Shown here: positions 1 to 8,051 of the stretch, one piece after another
Layout of the letters: each line of letters begins with the position of its first letter
How positions within the stretch are numbered: the stretch's first letter is position 1
NCBI RefSeq assembly: GCF_003697785.1
Contig: NZ_QOKZ01000001.1
Span: 806,001 to 870,000 of the forward strand
Direction of reading: 5' to 3'
DNA length: 64,000 nucleotides
Source: Paracoccus alkanivorans
GTDB lineage: Bacteria; Pseudomonadota; Alphaproteobacteria; Rhodobacterales; Rhodobacteraceae
The notes under the pieces: model-generated
What the model saw: the letters and a program-made list of their open reading frames with translations, nothing else
Databases searched by the model: none
Told to the model about the DNA's origin: nothing
Program-made: the position numbers and the translations under genes

Positions 1-1
1 T

Positions 2-322
2 GCCGAAAAGGTCGACTGGGTGCTTGCCGAGAACCCGACCGTTCCGTGGATCCGGCCACGGTCCACCGCCGCAGAATGCGCGGCCCAATTCACGGAATTG
101 ATGGAGCACACGGTGCCCGATGAAGCGCGGGCTTCCATCGACACGCTCGTTGTCGATGGCGCTGATGCCGTCCTGATGGGGTATCTGTCAGGAACTGTGC
201 GGGCGACGGGAAAATCCTTCGAAGGGCCGTTTGCCCTGCGCCTTACGGTAGAAGATGGCCGGATCACCAAGCATCACCTGTATGAGAACAGCCTGTCGAT
301 CGCCGAGGCTTGCGCCCCATGA
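2..322 (+). CDS. NTF2/SnoaL-like protein, 3' part (5' end outside the window)
   Basis: The reading frame is open from the first bases of the window, so the gene begins upstream; a GTG at 20 is in frame but the codons before it (A-E-K-V-D-W) continue the protein and match the 'edVdWv' strand typical of SnoaL/NTF2-fold proteins. About 107 residues are visible, ending in an antiparallel strand pattern (a 'F.gpfal.l.vedGrI' segment followed by '.h.lyEns') characteristic of the cone-shaped NTF2 fold. The family includes small ketosteroid-isomerase-like enzymes and stand-alone binding proteins; the substrate cannot be read from the sequence. It is separated by about 260 bp from the GntR regulator and is probably not part of that operon. 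Confidence 0.6.
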   Translation, partial: AEKVDWVLAENPTVPWIRPRSTAAECAAQFTELMEHTVPDEARASIDTLVVDGADAVLMGYLSGTVRATGKSFEGPFALRLTVEDGRITKHHLYENSLSIAEACAP

Positions 323-560
323 GGGGTGCAAGCATCGAATATGACGGGCCGCACCGCAGCACTTACCCGATGAATCCGGGTCCGGCTGCGTTGAAGCAGT
401 TCGGAAGGCCGGGGCACCGGATGCCCGAACCGGACGATGCAGCGTAACTCCAGGCCGATAGTCGTGACGATCATGGGCTGTGGATCGAAACACCAGCATA
501 GCATCAGTCAACCTTGCCTTGATGCCATACCTCGCTTGCAATTTAGGTTATTTGGTCCTA

Positions 561-571
561 TGGTCCAACCA
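561..571. promoter_or_regulatory. Candidate GntR (FCD) operator TGGT-N3-ACCA
   Basis: TGGTCCAACCA is a perfect TGGT-N3-ACCA inverted repeat, the classical half-site arrangement bound by FadR/FCD-subfamily GntR regulators. It lies directly in front of the ribosome binding site (AGGAGGGG, 573-580) of the GntR gene, and a second TGGTCC copy sits at 553-558. Its position suggests autoregulation and control of the downstream TRAP/catabolic operon. Seen in sequence; function inferred. Confidence 0.5.
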
Positions 572-585
572 CAGGAGGGGAATCA

Positions 586-1344
586 ATGGCCGGTATCACA
601 GCAGTCGACGAGATCAGGGAAACGCTTAGGCGCGAGATCATGGAGAATTACACGGTCGGCGATTACCTTCCGACCGAGCGGGAATTGGCCGAGCGGTTCG
701 GCGTTTCCCGCAACACCATACGCGAGACGATAATTCATCTCGAAGCGTTTCAGCTGGTGCGCAAGACCAAGCGTGGACCACAGGTGTCAAAGCCCGACTT
801 CGACGTTATGTTCCAAGGGTTTACACAGTTCTTCGCCACCTCGTCGCAAACCTTCGTCGATGTTCTGAATTTTCGCCGGATCGTCGAATCCGGGGCCGTG
901 CCACTCATCATCCGCAACGCGACTTCAGAAGATGTCGAAAAGATGGATGAGGCCAACCGGGCCATGGGCGTTGCAATGACGGCCGCGGCATCCGCCGAAC
1001 AGGACTATCGATTTCACCTCGCCATGATCGACGCGGCCCATAACGACGTGTTGAGCCGGATGTATCGCGTCATGTCGGTCCCGCTGCGCTTCTATCTTGA
1101 GGTTGGCAAGTCACATTCGCCCGCGACCGCGACTGCCGCCGAACAACACAATCGGATCATCACAGCTGTCAATCAGCGCGGGCCCGAGGAACTGACGGCG
1201 GCTCTGGGCGCTCATTTCGACCATTCGGGAAAAACCCTTGCCGACTGGCTTGCCAGCCGCGACGGCGCAGATGCCCCGGCGGAAATATGGCCGCCCACCC
1301 TGGAGCGGCGGAACACACCCATCACATCAGGAGGAATCAAATGA
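586..1344 (+). CDS. GntR-family transcriptional regulator, FadR/FCD subfamily
   Basis: A 252-residue one-component regulator. An N-terminal winged helix-turn-helix (about residues 8-70, with the signature 'LPTERELAERFGVSRNTIRE') is followed by an all-helical FCD effector domain (about 90-215) carrying the histidines expected to hold a metal and an organic acid ligand (RFHLAMIDAAH, AEQHNRI, GAHFDHS). A strong AGGAGGGG ribosome site precedes the ATG. The stop overlaps the start of the TRAP substrate-binding protein gene (ATGA at 1341-1344), so the regulator is the first gene of the operon. FCD regulators of this type (ExuR/UxuR/LldR relatives) respond to sugar acids, which matches the downstream enzymes. 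Likely a repressor relieved by the pathway substrate or intermediate. Confidence 0.9.
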   Translation: MAGITAVDEIRETLRREIMENYTVGDYLPTERELAERFGVSRNTIRETIIHLEAFQLVRKTKRGPQVSKPDFDVMFQGFTQFFATSSQTFVDVLNFRRIVESGAVPLIIRNATSEDVEKMDEANRAMGVAMTAAASAEQDYRFHLAMIDAAHNDVLSRMYRVMSVPLRFYLEVGKSHSPATATAAEQHNRIITAVNQRGPEELTAALGAHFDHSGKTLADWLASRDGADAPAEIWPPTLERRNTPITSGGIK

Positions 1345-2339
1345 AATTTCTATCCTACTTTGCCGGAGTTGCTGCGGCTGCGGTTATCGCCGGAACTGCC
1401 TATGCGCAGGAAACCACGATCCGCGTCGCTTATGAAAACAACCCCGGTGAACCTGCCGATCTGGTCATGAACCGCTGGGCCGAACTGGTGGATCAGGCCT
1501 CGAACGGTGAGGTCAAGCTGGAACTTTACCCCTCCTCTCAGCTCGGATCAAAGCAGGACGTGATCGAGCAGGCCATGGCCGGAGTGAACGTCATCACCAT
1601 CGCGGATGTCGGCTTTCTGACCGATTACGAGCCCGATCTGGGCATTCTGTTCGGTCCTTACCTGACTGAGAATGTCGATGCGCTGTTCGACATCTACGAG
1701 AGCGACTGGTTCAAGGAAAAGGAACAGTCGCTGCAGGATCAGGGCATCCATATCGTCATCAAGAACTATCTCTACGGCACCAGAGAGCTGCTGACGACCA
1801 AGCCGGTTCGCACCCCCGATGACCTTGACGGCTTGAAGATCCGCACGCCCAACAACGAGATGCAGGTCAAGGCAATCGAGGCGATGGGCGGCACGGCGAC
1901 GCCGATGCCGCTTGGCGAGGTCTATCCGGCGCTGACTCAAGGCGTAATCGACGGCGTGGAAAACCCGCTCGCTGTCCTCTACGGCCAAAAACTGCACGAA
2001 CAGGCCAAATACCTGTCGATGATCGACTATCTGCAGAACACATCGCTGTGGCTGGGCGGACAGGCCTATTTCGATACGCTTGATCCCGGCGTGGTCGAGA
2101 TGCTGCACGAGACTGGCCGCGAAGCAGGTCTTTACAGCCAGGAACTGGCACGCGAGTCCGATGAGCAGATCCTTGCTGAGATGGAGGCGGCCGGAGTCGA
2201 GGTCATTCGCCCCGATCTTGCGCCCTTCCGCGAGAAAGCCGCTGCCGTCTACGCGCAGTTCCCGGAGTGGTCTGACGGGCTGTATGAGCAGATACAGGCC
2301 TTGATCGCAAAACCGGGCGAAAGCGCGGCCAAACAATGA
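1341..2339 (+). CDS. dctP: TRAP transporter substrate-binding protein (DctP/TeaA family)
   Basis: Periplasmic receptor of a tripartite ATP-independent transporter, 332 residues. The start at 1341 is chosen over an in-frame ATG at 1287 because it has a GGAGG site at 1330-1334 and begins a clean signal peptide (MKFLSYFAGVAAAAVIAG...AYA, cleavage near residue 22). The mature protein shows the DctP hallmarks: a 'YPSSQLGS' loop, the long 'LLTTKPVRTPDDLDGLKIRT' hinge segment with the conserved arginine that binds the substrate carboxylate, and 'GVIDGVENP'. It delivers a carboxylated substrate to DctQM. Given the dehydrogenase and dehydratase genes behind it, a sugar acid is the likely ligand; the exact one is not readable. 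Confidence 0.92.
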   Translation: MKFLSYFAGVAAAAVIAGTAYAQETTIRVAYENNPGEPADLVMNRWAELVDQASNGEVKLELYPSSQLGSKQDVIEQAMAGVNVITIADVGFLTDYEPDLGILFGPYLTENVDALFDIYESDWFKEKEQSLQDQGIHIVIKNYLYGTRELLTTKPVRTPDDLDGLKIRTPNNEMQVKAIEAMGGTATPMPLGEVYPALTQGVIDGVENPLAVLYGQKLHEQAKYLSMIDYLQNTSLWLGGQAYFDTLDPGVVEMLHETGREAGLYSQELARESDEQILAEMEAAGVEVIRPDLAPFREKAAAVYAQFPEWSDGLYEQIQALIAKPGESAAKQ

Positions 2340-2396
2340 TCTGACCCGTATCGGGATGGCCTTGCCGTCATCCCGGCCCTCACGGAGGTCTCTTTC

Positions 2397-2918
2397 ATGA
2401 ACATCCTGTCACGCGTGGCATCAGCCGCGGCCGGATTGCTCGTGCTTGTGCTCGTGGCAATCACTGCAGCCTCGGTGGTTACCCGCTATGTTTTCGCCGC
2501 CCCGTTTCAATGGACGGAAGAACTGTCCGGCCTGCTGATGATCTGGATCGTCCTTCTTGGTGCTATCGGGTGTGAATTTCACCGCGAACATCTTACGATC
2601 GACGTTGTAATGTCATCGCTGCCGGATCGCCTTCGCAACGTGATCGCGCTCACAATCGGCTTTCTGTCGCTGGGGCTGCTGATCGCAATGTCCTGGCTGG
2701 GCTGGGAACTGGCGCGATCCGCAATCACCAAGCAGACCCGGCTTCTGGGCATCTCGTGGTTCTGGATCGATATTGCCGTGGTCGTCGGCGCCGCCGGCAT
2801 CGCCATTGTGCTGCTCGCACGCCTGATCGCCGCTCTGACGGGACGCGAAAAATTCGAGGACGAGAGTGTCATCGACCTTGTCATGGCAGAGGCGCATGCA
2901 ACGGGAGCAGACAAATGA
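2397..2918 (+). CDS. dctQ: TRAP transporter small permease (DctQ)
   Basis: A 173-residue inner-membrane protein with four hydrophobic helices (roughly residues 8-28, 40-60, 82-104 and 122-145), the topology of DctQ subunits. The 'F.wteElsgllmiWivllGai.c.r...Hl.idv' pattern after helix 2 is the family signature. It bridges the binding protein and the large permease in the Na+-driven importer. It lies 57 bp after dctP and its stop overlaps the dctM start by four bases (ATGA, 2915-2918), indicating translational coupling. Confidence 0.9.
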   Translation: MNILSRVASAAAGLLVLVLVAITAASVVTRYVFAAPFQWTEELSGLLMIWIVLLGAIGCEFHREHLTIDVVMSSLPDRLRNVIALTIGFLSLGLLIAMSWLGWELARSAITKQTRLLGISWFWIDIAVVVGAAGIAIVLLARLIAALTGREKFEDESVIDLVMAEAHATGADK

Positions 2919-4186
2919 CCTGGGCCATCATCATCGTCGTGATGTTCGCGCTTTTCGCGTTGAACATGCGGATCTACCTGGCGATGTTCGCGGCGATCCT
3001 TGCCTATTTCGTATTCTTTGCTGACATCCCCCTGCAAATCGGCATTCAGCGCCTGATTGCGCCGACTCAGAACACCTCCTTGCTGGCGATCCCGTTCTTC
3101 GTGCTTCTCGGGACGCTTCTTGGCACCACCGGGATCGCGGGGCGCCTGTTGATGCTCGCTGATCTGCTTGTCGGGCGCCTGCGCGGAGGTCTCGGGCATA
3201 CCAACGTCATGCTCTCGACCCTGATGGGCGGCATTTCCGCCTCGAACCTTGCCGATGCCGCGATGATGTGCCGCATGGTGGTTCCGAACATGCAAAAGGC
3301 CGGCTATCGCCGCGGCACCGCTGCCGCGATCACGGCAGCTTCGTCGCTGATCACCCCTATCCTGCCGCCGGGCATTGCCCTGATCATCTATGGTCTTGTG
3401 GCCGATGTTTCGATCGGCTCGATGTTCGTGGCGGGCATCTTGCCGGGTCTGCTTTGCTCCGCGCTTTTGATCGCCGCTGTTTATATCGTCGCCCGGCGCG
3501 AGGGCCAGCCGCCTTCACGGGAAAGCTGGCCTACCGCACGCGAAACTGGGATCACGGTTCTCGGCGCATGGCCCGCGATCCTGCTCGTGGCCGTCATCAT
3601 CGGCGGTATCCGCTTTGGCGTATTCACCCCGTCCGAGGCTGGCGCGGTTGCCACTGTCATCACCATCCTGATCGGGCTTTTTGTTTATCGCGAAATGAAC
3701 GGACGGGATCTGGCGGCAGCATTCAGCATGACCGCCCGGCAGACGGCCGCAGTTCTGCTGGTCATCATGATGTCGTCGGCTCTGGCCTGGATCTTCACCC
3801 TGGAGCGTGCAGGGGTCGAACTGGCCGACTGGATCACTGCACTGACATCGAATCCCTGGCTTTTTCTGCTGGTGGTGAACCTTGCGTTGCTGGTTCTCGG
3901 GATGTTCATCGAAGGCAACGCGCTTCTTATCATTCTGGTGCCACTGCTGAAGCCGGTCGTGGTCGATCTGGGGATCGATCCGGTGCATTTCGGTATCGTC
4001 ATGATCCTGAACCTTGCGATCGGCACCCTGACGCCGCCTGTGGGAACGGTCATGCTGCTGACATGTAATCTGACGGGAACCTCCATCACAGAGTTCCTGA
4101 AGGATGGCTGGCCCTTCATGTTGGCGCTGATCGTCGCCCTGGCGCTTGTGACCTTCGTGCCCGCGCTGTCACTTGCCCTGATCTAA
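2915..4186 (+). CDS. dctM: TRAP transporter large permease (DctM)
   Basis: A 423-residue polytopic membrane protein with about 12 hydrophobic segments, the usual length for DctM. Family motifs include 'LLAIPFFVLLG' near the N-terminus, 'GGISASNLADAAMM' and 'LNLAIGTLTPPVGTVML' near the C-terminus, which contribute to the Na+ and substrate sites of the elevator domain. The start at 2915 overlaps the dctQ stop; a longer in-frame start at 2756 would run through dctQ in another frame and is rejected. It ends 19 bp before the dehydrogenase gene, so transporter and enzymes are probably one transcript. Confidence 0.93.
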   Translation: MTWAIIIVVMFALFALNMRIYLAMFAAILAYFVFFADIPLQIGIQRLIAPTQNTSLLAIPFFVLLGTLLGTTGIAGRLLMLADLLVGRLRGGLGHTNVMLSTLMGGISASNLADAAMMCRMVVPNMQKAGYRRGTAAAITAASSLITPILPPGIALIIYGLVADVSIGSMFVAGILPGLLCSALLIAAVYIVARREGQPPSRESWPTARETGITVLGAWPAILLVAVIIGGIRFGVFTPSEAGAVATVITILIGLFVYREMNGRDLAAAFSMTARQTAAVLLVIMMSSALAWIFTLERAGVELADWITALTSNPWLFLLVVNLALLVLGMFIEGNALLIILVPLLKPVVVDLGIDPVHFGIVMILNLAIGTLTPPVGTVMLLTCNLTGTSITEFLKDGWPFMLALIVALALVTFVPALSLALI

Positions 4187-4205
4187 CTGAAGGAACGGAA
4201 TTGTC

Positions 4206-5210
4206 ATGACGAACTTTCCGAACGAGATGCAATCACTGGTCTGCGACCAGCCGGGCCGTCTCGAACTGGTCACGCGACCGCGCCCCGAGGACCGTCCCGG
4301 ACATATCCGGCTGAAAATCGAGGCGATCGGCATCTGCGGAACGGACTATCACATCTACAAGGGCCAGCAGCCCTTTCTGTCCTATCCGCGCATCATGGGA
4401 CACGAGCTTGCCGCGCGCGCGATGCAGGACAGTTCCGACGGCCGCATCAAGGGTGGCGATTTGGTGGCGGTCAATCCCTATATCACCTGCGGCGAATGCC
4501 GTGCCTGCACCACCGGCAAGCCCAATTGCTGCGAGAATATCGGTGTGCTCGGTGTTCATCGCGACGGCGGCATGTGCGAGGAGATCGTGATCCCCGAGGC
4601 CAACGCCTATGCCGCGCCCGGGCTGCAACCGCGGGCCGCCGCGATGGTGGAATTCCTGGCCATCGGCGCCCACGGCGTGCACCGCGCCGGTATCGGCTCG
4701 GGTTCGACGGCGCTTGTGGTGGGCGCTGGCCCCATTGGACTGGGAGCGGCGCTGTTTGCGCAGATCGCCGGGGCCAGCGTGACCGTACGCGACACCTCGT
4801 CCGAGCGACTTGACCTGGCCCGTGCGATCCTGCCCGATGCGACATGCGAAACCGTGGATGCAGCGGGCGGCGGGGCATTTGATGCGGTCTTCGACGCGAC
4901 CGGCAACATCAAGGCAATGAATGCCGGCCTGCGTTTCGTAGCCCATGGTGGGGCCTATGTTCTGCTTTCTGTGGTCAAGGGCGATCTGCTCTTTGCCGAT
5001 CCCGAGTTTCACAAGCGTGAAACAACGCTTTTCGCCAGCCGCAACGCGCTGAAGGCCGATTTCGAGCATGTGATGGACTGCATGGCGCGCGGGCTCGTCC
5101 CCATCGACGCCTTCGGCACCCATAGCACGACTCTTGAAGCAGCCGTAACCGACCTGCCAAAATGGGCCGAAGATCGCAATACTGTCGTCAAGGCACTGAT
5201 CCATGTCTGA
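4206..5210 (+). CDS. Zinc-dependent alcohol dehydrogenase, L-galactonate/L-idonate 5-dehydrogenase-like
   Basis: A 334-residue medium-chain dehydrogenase. Catalytic zinc ligands are visible as Cys44 (GICGTDYH) and His66 with Glu67 (MGHELA); the structural-zinc loop has Cys95, Cys98, Cys101 and Cys109. The Rossmann motif VVGAGPIGLG lies at about 171-180. It resembles the RspB/LgoD group, in which E. coli LgoD oxidises L-galactonate to D-tagaturonate and relatives oxidise L-gulonate. The next two genes encode a tagaturonate-reductase-like protein and an altronate dehydratase, which makes L-galactonate 5-dehydrogenase the most coherent role, but sorbitol- or threonine-type substrates cannot be excluded. 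The 3' end overlaps the next gene by eight bases. Confidence 0.75.
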   Translation: MTNFPNEMQSLVCDQPGRLELVTRPRPEDRPGHIRLKIEAIGICGTDYHIYKGQQPFLSYPRIMGHELAARAMQDSSDGRIKGGDLVAVNPYITCGECRACTTGKPNCCENIGVLGVHRDGGMCEEIVIPEANAYAAPGLQPRAAAMVEFLAIGAHGVHRAGIGSGSTALVVGAGPIGLGAALFAQIAGASVTVRDTSSERLDLARAILPDATCETVDAAGGGAFDAVFDATGNIKAMNAGLRFVAHGGAYVLLSVVKGDLLFADPEFHKRETTLFASRNALKADFEHVMDCMARGLVPIDAFGTHSTTLEAAVTDLPKWAEDRNTVVKALIHV

Positions 5211-6306
5211 TGTCACCACTCCCATCGTGCAGTTCGGCACCTCGCGTTTTCTGCAGGCCCATGCAGATCTGTTCTTTCAGGAAGGCACGCCACAACGAGC
5301 GGTAACGGTCATCCAGTCATCCGGCGATCCTGATCGCCGCAAGCGCCTCGCCCATCTCACAGGCAGTTATCCGGTCCGCATCCGCGGCCTTCAGGATGGC
5401 AAGACCGTGGATGAAGAGCGCTGCGTCGAAATCGTCCGCCGCACGCTGTCTACCACTACCGATTGGGACGAAGTTACACGTGTCGTCACCGAAGAGGCGA
5501 TCGCCATCCTGTCCAACACCGGCGACAGCGGCTATGATCCGTTGCCCGGTGACGAGACCGGCAATGATCCCCGGGACATGAGCTACCCGGCCAAGCTCTA
5601 TCATCTCCTTGCCCACCGCCATTCGGCCGGTGCGGCGCCTCTTGACATCTTTCCGATGGAACTGATCTCCGACAACGGCATCGTTCTGCGGGATCGCGTG
5701 ACACAGATCGCCCGCGCCCGGTCAGCCCCGGACGCATTGATGAACTGGCTGGCAAAATGCCGTTGGGCAGTCTCTCTCGTCGATCGGATCGTGTCAGAGC
5801 CGATCGAACCAGCCGGCGCAGTGGCCGAACCCTACGCGCTTTGGGCCATAGAAACCCAACCGGGCCTTGCCGCGCCTACCTCGCATCCTGCGATCCGCAT
5901 GGTTGACGATATCGAGCGGATCGAACGGCTGAAGCTCCATATACTGAACCTTTGCCATACCGTGCTTGTCCAGCTCTGGATGGAGGCGAATGGCGAGTCC
6001 GACCTGACCGTCAATGCCGCGATGAAGGGGTCACTTGGGCAGCGGATGCAGGCCATCGCCGAGACGGAGGTTTTACGAGGATTTGCCGCGCACGGCATGA
6101 AGGATGCCGCGGCAGACTATCTTGCGACCACATTAGAGCGGTTTCGCAACCCGTTTCTGGAACATCGTCTCTCGGACATCGCGCAAAATCACCCCCAGAA
6201 GATCCAGCGCCGGATCGGTGCGTTCCTCGAATGGGTCCGCGAGGTGGAGGCGGAGTTCGAGGCCCCGCAACTGCAGCGGATCGCGAGCAAGGAAAATACG
6301 GCATGA
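5203..6306 (+). CDS. Mannitol dehydrogenase-family oxidoreductase, tagaturonate reductase (UxaB)-like
   Basis: A 367-residue member of the polyol-specific long-chain dehydrogenase family. The N-terminal half starts with the Rossmann segment 'IVQFGTSRFLQAHAD'; the catalytic signature K-x4-N-x2-H is present as Lys244-Leu-His-Ile-Leu-Asn249-Leu-Cys-His252. At 367 residues it is shorter than E. coli UxaB (about 480) and belongs to the compact subfamily often annotated D-mannonate oxidoreductase. Expected reaction: D-tagaturonate to D-altronate (or fructuronate to mannonate) with NADH. Because a UxaA dehydratase follows and no UxuA is seen, the altronate branch is favoured. It overlaps its neighbours by 8 bp upstream and 4 bp (ATGA) downstream. 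Confidence 0.78.
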   Translation: MSDVTTPIVQFGTSRFLQAHADLFFQEGTPQRAVTVIQSSGDPDRRKRLAHLTGSYPVRIRGLQDGKTVDEERCVEIVRRTLSTTTDWDEVTRVVTEEAIAILSNTGDSGYDPLPGDETGNDPRDMSYPAKLYHLLAHRHSAGAAPLDIFPMELISDNGIVLRDRVTQIARARSAPDALMNWLAKCRWAVSLVDRIVSEPIEPAGAVAEPYALWAIETQPGLAAPTSHPAIRMVDDIERIERLKLHILNLCHTVLVQLWMEANGESDLTVNAAMKGSLGQRMQAIAETEVLRGFAAHGMKDAAADYLATTLERFRNPFLEHRLSDIAQNHPQKIQRRIGAFLEWVREVEAEFEAPQLQRIASKENTA

Positions 6307-7796
6307 GCACCGGAGCAATGATCCTTTCCGAAATCGACACTGTGGCAATCGCGCTAACCGATTGGCCGGCGGGGGAGACTCGTGCCGGGGTCACTGCTGT
6401 CGAGGAAATCACGCGCGGCCACAAGATTGCCCGTCTGCCAATGGCAAAGGGCGATCCCGTCATTAAATACGGTCAAATGATGGGTATCGCCTCGGAGGAC
6501 ATCGCTGTGGGTGCCCATGTCCATACGCATAATTGCGGCTTTCCCAGGGATCATGCCGAAATGCCGGCCCCCAGGGCGACGACGCCCGAACCGCCCGAAA
6601 GGCGCAGCTTCGAGGGCTACCTGCGTCCTGATGGCCGGGTCGGAACCCGCAACTATATCGGAATCCTCGCCTCGGTGAATTGCTCGACCACTGTCTGCGA
6701 TGCGATAGCGGCCGAAGCCAACCGCACCCTTTTACCGAAATACCCCGGCATCGACGGCTTTGCACCCCTTATCCACGGGCAGGGCTGCGGGATGGAACAC
6801 AAGGGGCCCGACTATGACGCGCTGATCCGTGTGATGAAGGGTTATCGCGATCATCCGAATTTCGGCGGCATCATCATCGTGGGTCTTGGCTGCGAGGTGA
6901 ACCAGCTGACGCTTTATCCGCCAAACGACTGGACCAGGGACCGTTACCACAGTTTCAACATGCAGGAGGTGGGCGGCTCGCGCTCTGCGGTAAGACGGGC
7001 GCTGGAGCTGTTGGAACCGATTGCGGCGGCAGCCAACCGTGACCGGCGCACGACACAGGATATCTCTAGACTCATCCTGGGGATGCAATGCGGCGGCTCG
7101 GACGGTTTCTCGGGTATCACATGCAATCCGGCGCTCGGCCATGCCTCCGACCTGCTGGTGGCGGCGGGCGGCACCTCCATTCTCAGCGAAACCCCCGAGA
7201 TCTTCGGCGCCGAGCATCTGCTGATCTCACGTGCGAACAGCGAAGATGGGGCGCGCCTGCGCGGCATGATCGACTGGTGGCGCGATTATGCCGCCCGGAA
7301 CGGCACCACTCTCGACAACAACCCCTCTCCGGGGAACAAGCGCGGCGGACTGACGACGATCCTCGAAAAATCCCTTGGCGCGGTTGCCAAGGGTGGCGTA
7401 TCGCCCATGTCCGGCGTCCATGGCTATGCAGAGCGTATCGACGGGCCCGGCTTCGTGTATATGGACAGCCCCGGCTATGATCCTGTCGTCGCCACCGGGC
7501 AGATCGCCGCCGGGGCGAATGCACTCTGCTTTACGACCGGGCGCGGATCCTGTGCCGGCTACAAACCCACGCCGTCGCTGAAACTGGCGTCCAACTCTGA
7601 AATGGCCCGCAACATGGCCGAGGATATGGATATTGATTGCGGAGTGATCGTGGATCGGGGAGTGCCAATAGCCGAAATGGGCCGTCGCATCTACGACAGT
7701 ATCCTGGACATGGCTTCGGGGCAGCAAACGAAATCCGAAGCTCTGGGCTATGGTGACAATGAATTCGTACCCTGGAAGATCGGTGCGACGCTATAA
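6303..7796 (+). CDS. uxaA: UxaA-family altronate dehydratase
   Basis: A 497-residue enzyme that fits D-altronate dehydration to 2-keto-3-deoxy-D-gluconate. The N-terminal SAF-like domain (about 1-90: 'DTVAIALTDWPAGE', 'IARLPMAKGDPVIKYGQMMG', 'HTHNC') is joined to the catalytic domain ('GYLRPDGRVGTRNYIGI', 'CGGSDGFSGITCNPALGHASDLLVAAGGT' region with its conserved cysteines, and 'CFTTGRGSCAG'). Galactarate and altronate dehydratases share this fold, so substrate is set by context: the upstream reductase supplies altronate. The ATG at 6303 overlaps the preceding stop; an ATG at 6318 is possible. Last gene of the operon. No KDG kinase or aldolase lies in the window, so the product must be processed elsewhere. 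Confidence 0.85.
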   Translation: MSTGAMILSEIDTVAIALTDWPAGETRAGVTAVEEITRGHKIARLPMAKGDPVIKYGQMMGIASEDIAVGAHVHTHNCGFPRDHAEMPAPRATTPEPPERRSFEGYLRPDGRVGTRNYIGILASVNCSTTVCDAIAAEANRTLLPKYPGIDGFAPLIHGQGCGMEHKGPDYDALIRVMKGYRDHPNFGGIIIVGLGCEVNQLTLYPPNDWTRDRYHSFNMQEVGGSRSAVRRALELLEPIAAAANRDRRTTQDISRLILGMQCGGSDGFSGITCNPALGHASDLLVAAGGTSILSETPEIFGAEHLLISRANSEDGARLRGMIDWWRDYAARNGTTLDNNPSPGNKRGGLTTILEKSLGAVAKGGVSPMSGVHGYAERIDGPGFVYMDSPGYDPVVATGQIAAGANALCFTTGRGSCAGYKPTPSLKLASNSEMARNMAEDMDIDCGVIVDRGVPIAEMGRRIYDSILDMASGQQTKSEALGYGDNEFVPWKIGATL

Positions 7797-7904
7797 GCCG
7801 GCAACCCCGGATTCGTTTTCAAGATCATCCGCATTCGCGAGACATCGAGGTGTAGCCAATCGGGCGAGGATCATCGGGGATGGCCGTTCCTTGCCCCGAA
7901 GGTT

Positions 7905-8021
7905 ATGGCCACTCCTGCCGCATTGTTCGATCCGGAACAGACCGTATTGGTCCTGACCGATCACGCCGCTCCCGCCTGGCTGGCGGGATTGACCGTGAAC
8001 AGCGGATTTTCCAGCCAATAA
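7905..8021 (+). pseudogene. Possible N-terminal remnant of an isochorismatase-like hydrolase
   Basis: A 38-codon frame reads M-A-T-P-A-A-L-F-D-P-E-Q-T-V-L-V-L-T-D-H and then ends after 18 more residues. The 'lfdp..tvLvltDH' start is what YcaC/isochorismatase-family hydrolases begin with, the aspartate being the first catalytic residue. The rest of the domain (about 150 residues) is missing, so this looks like a deletion scar between the uxaA operon and the convergent LysR gene. Assignment rests on about 20 residues. Confidence 0.3.
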
Positions 8022-8051
8022 GCGGCGCGTCACCGCCCGTTCGGAAAAGAT

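Noticed and set aside
4233..5240. Minus-strand frame of about 335 codons opposite the zinc dehydrogenase
   Set aside because: Shadow of a gene with complete zinc and Rossmann motifs.
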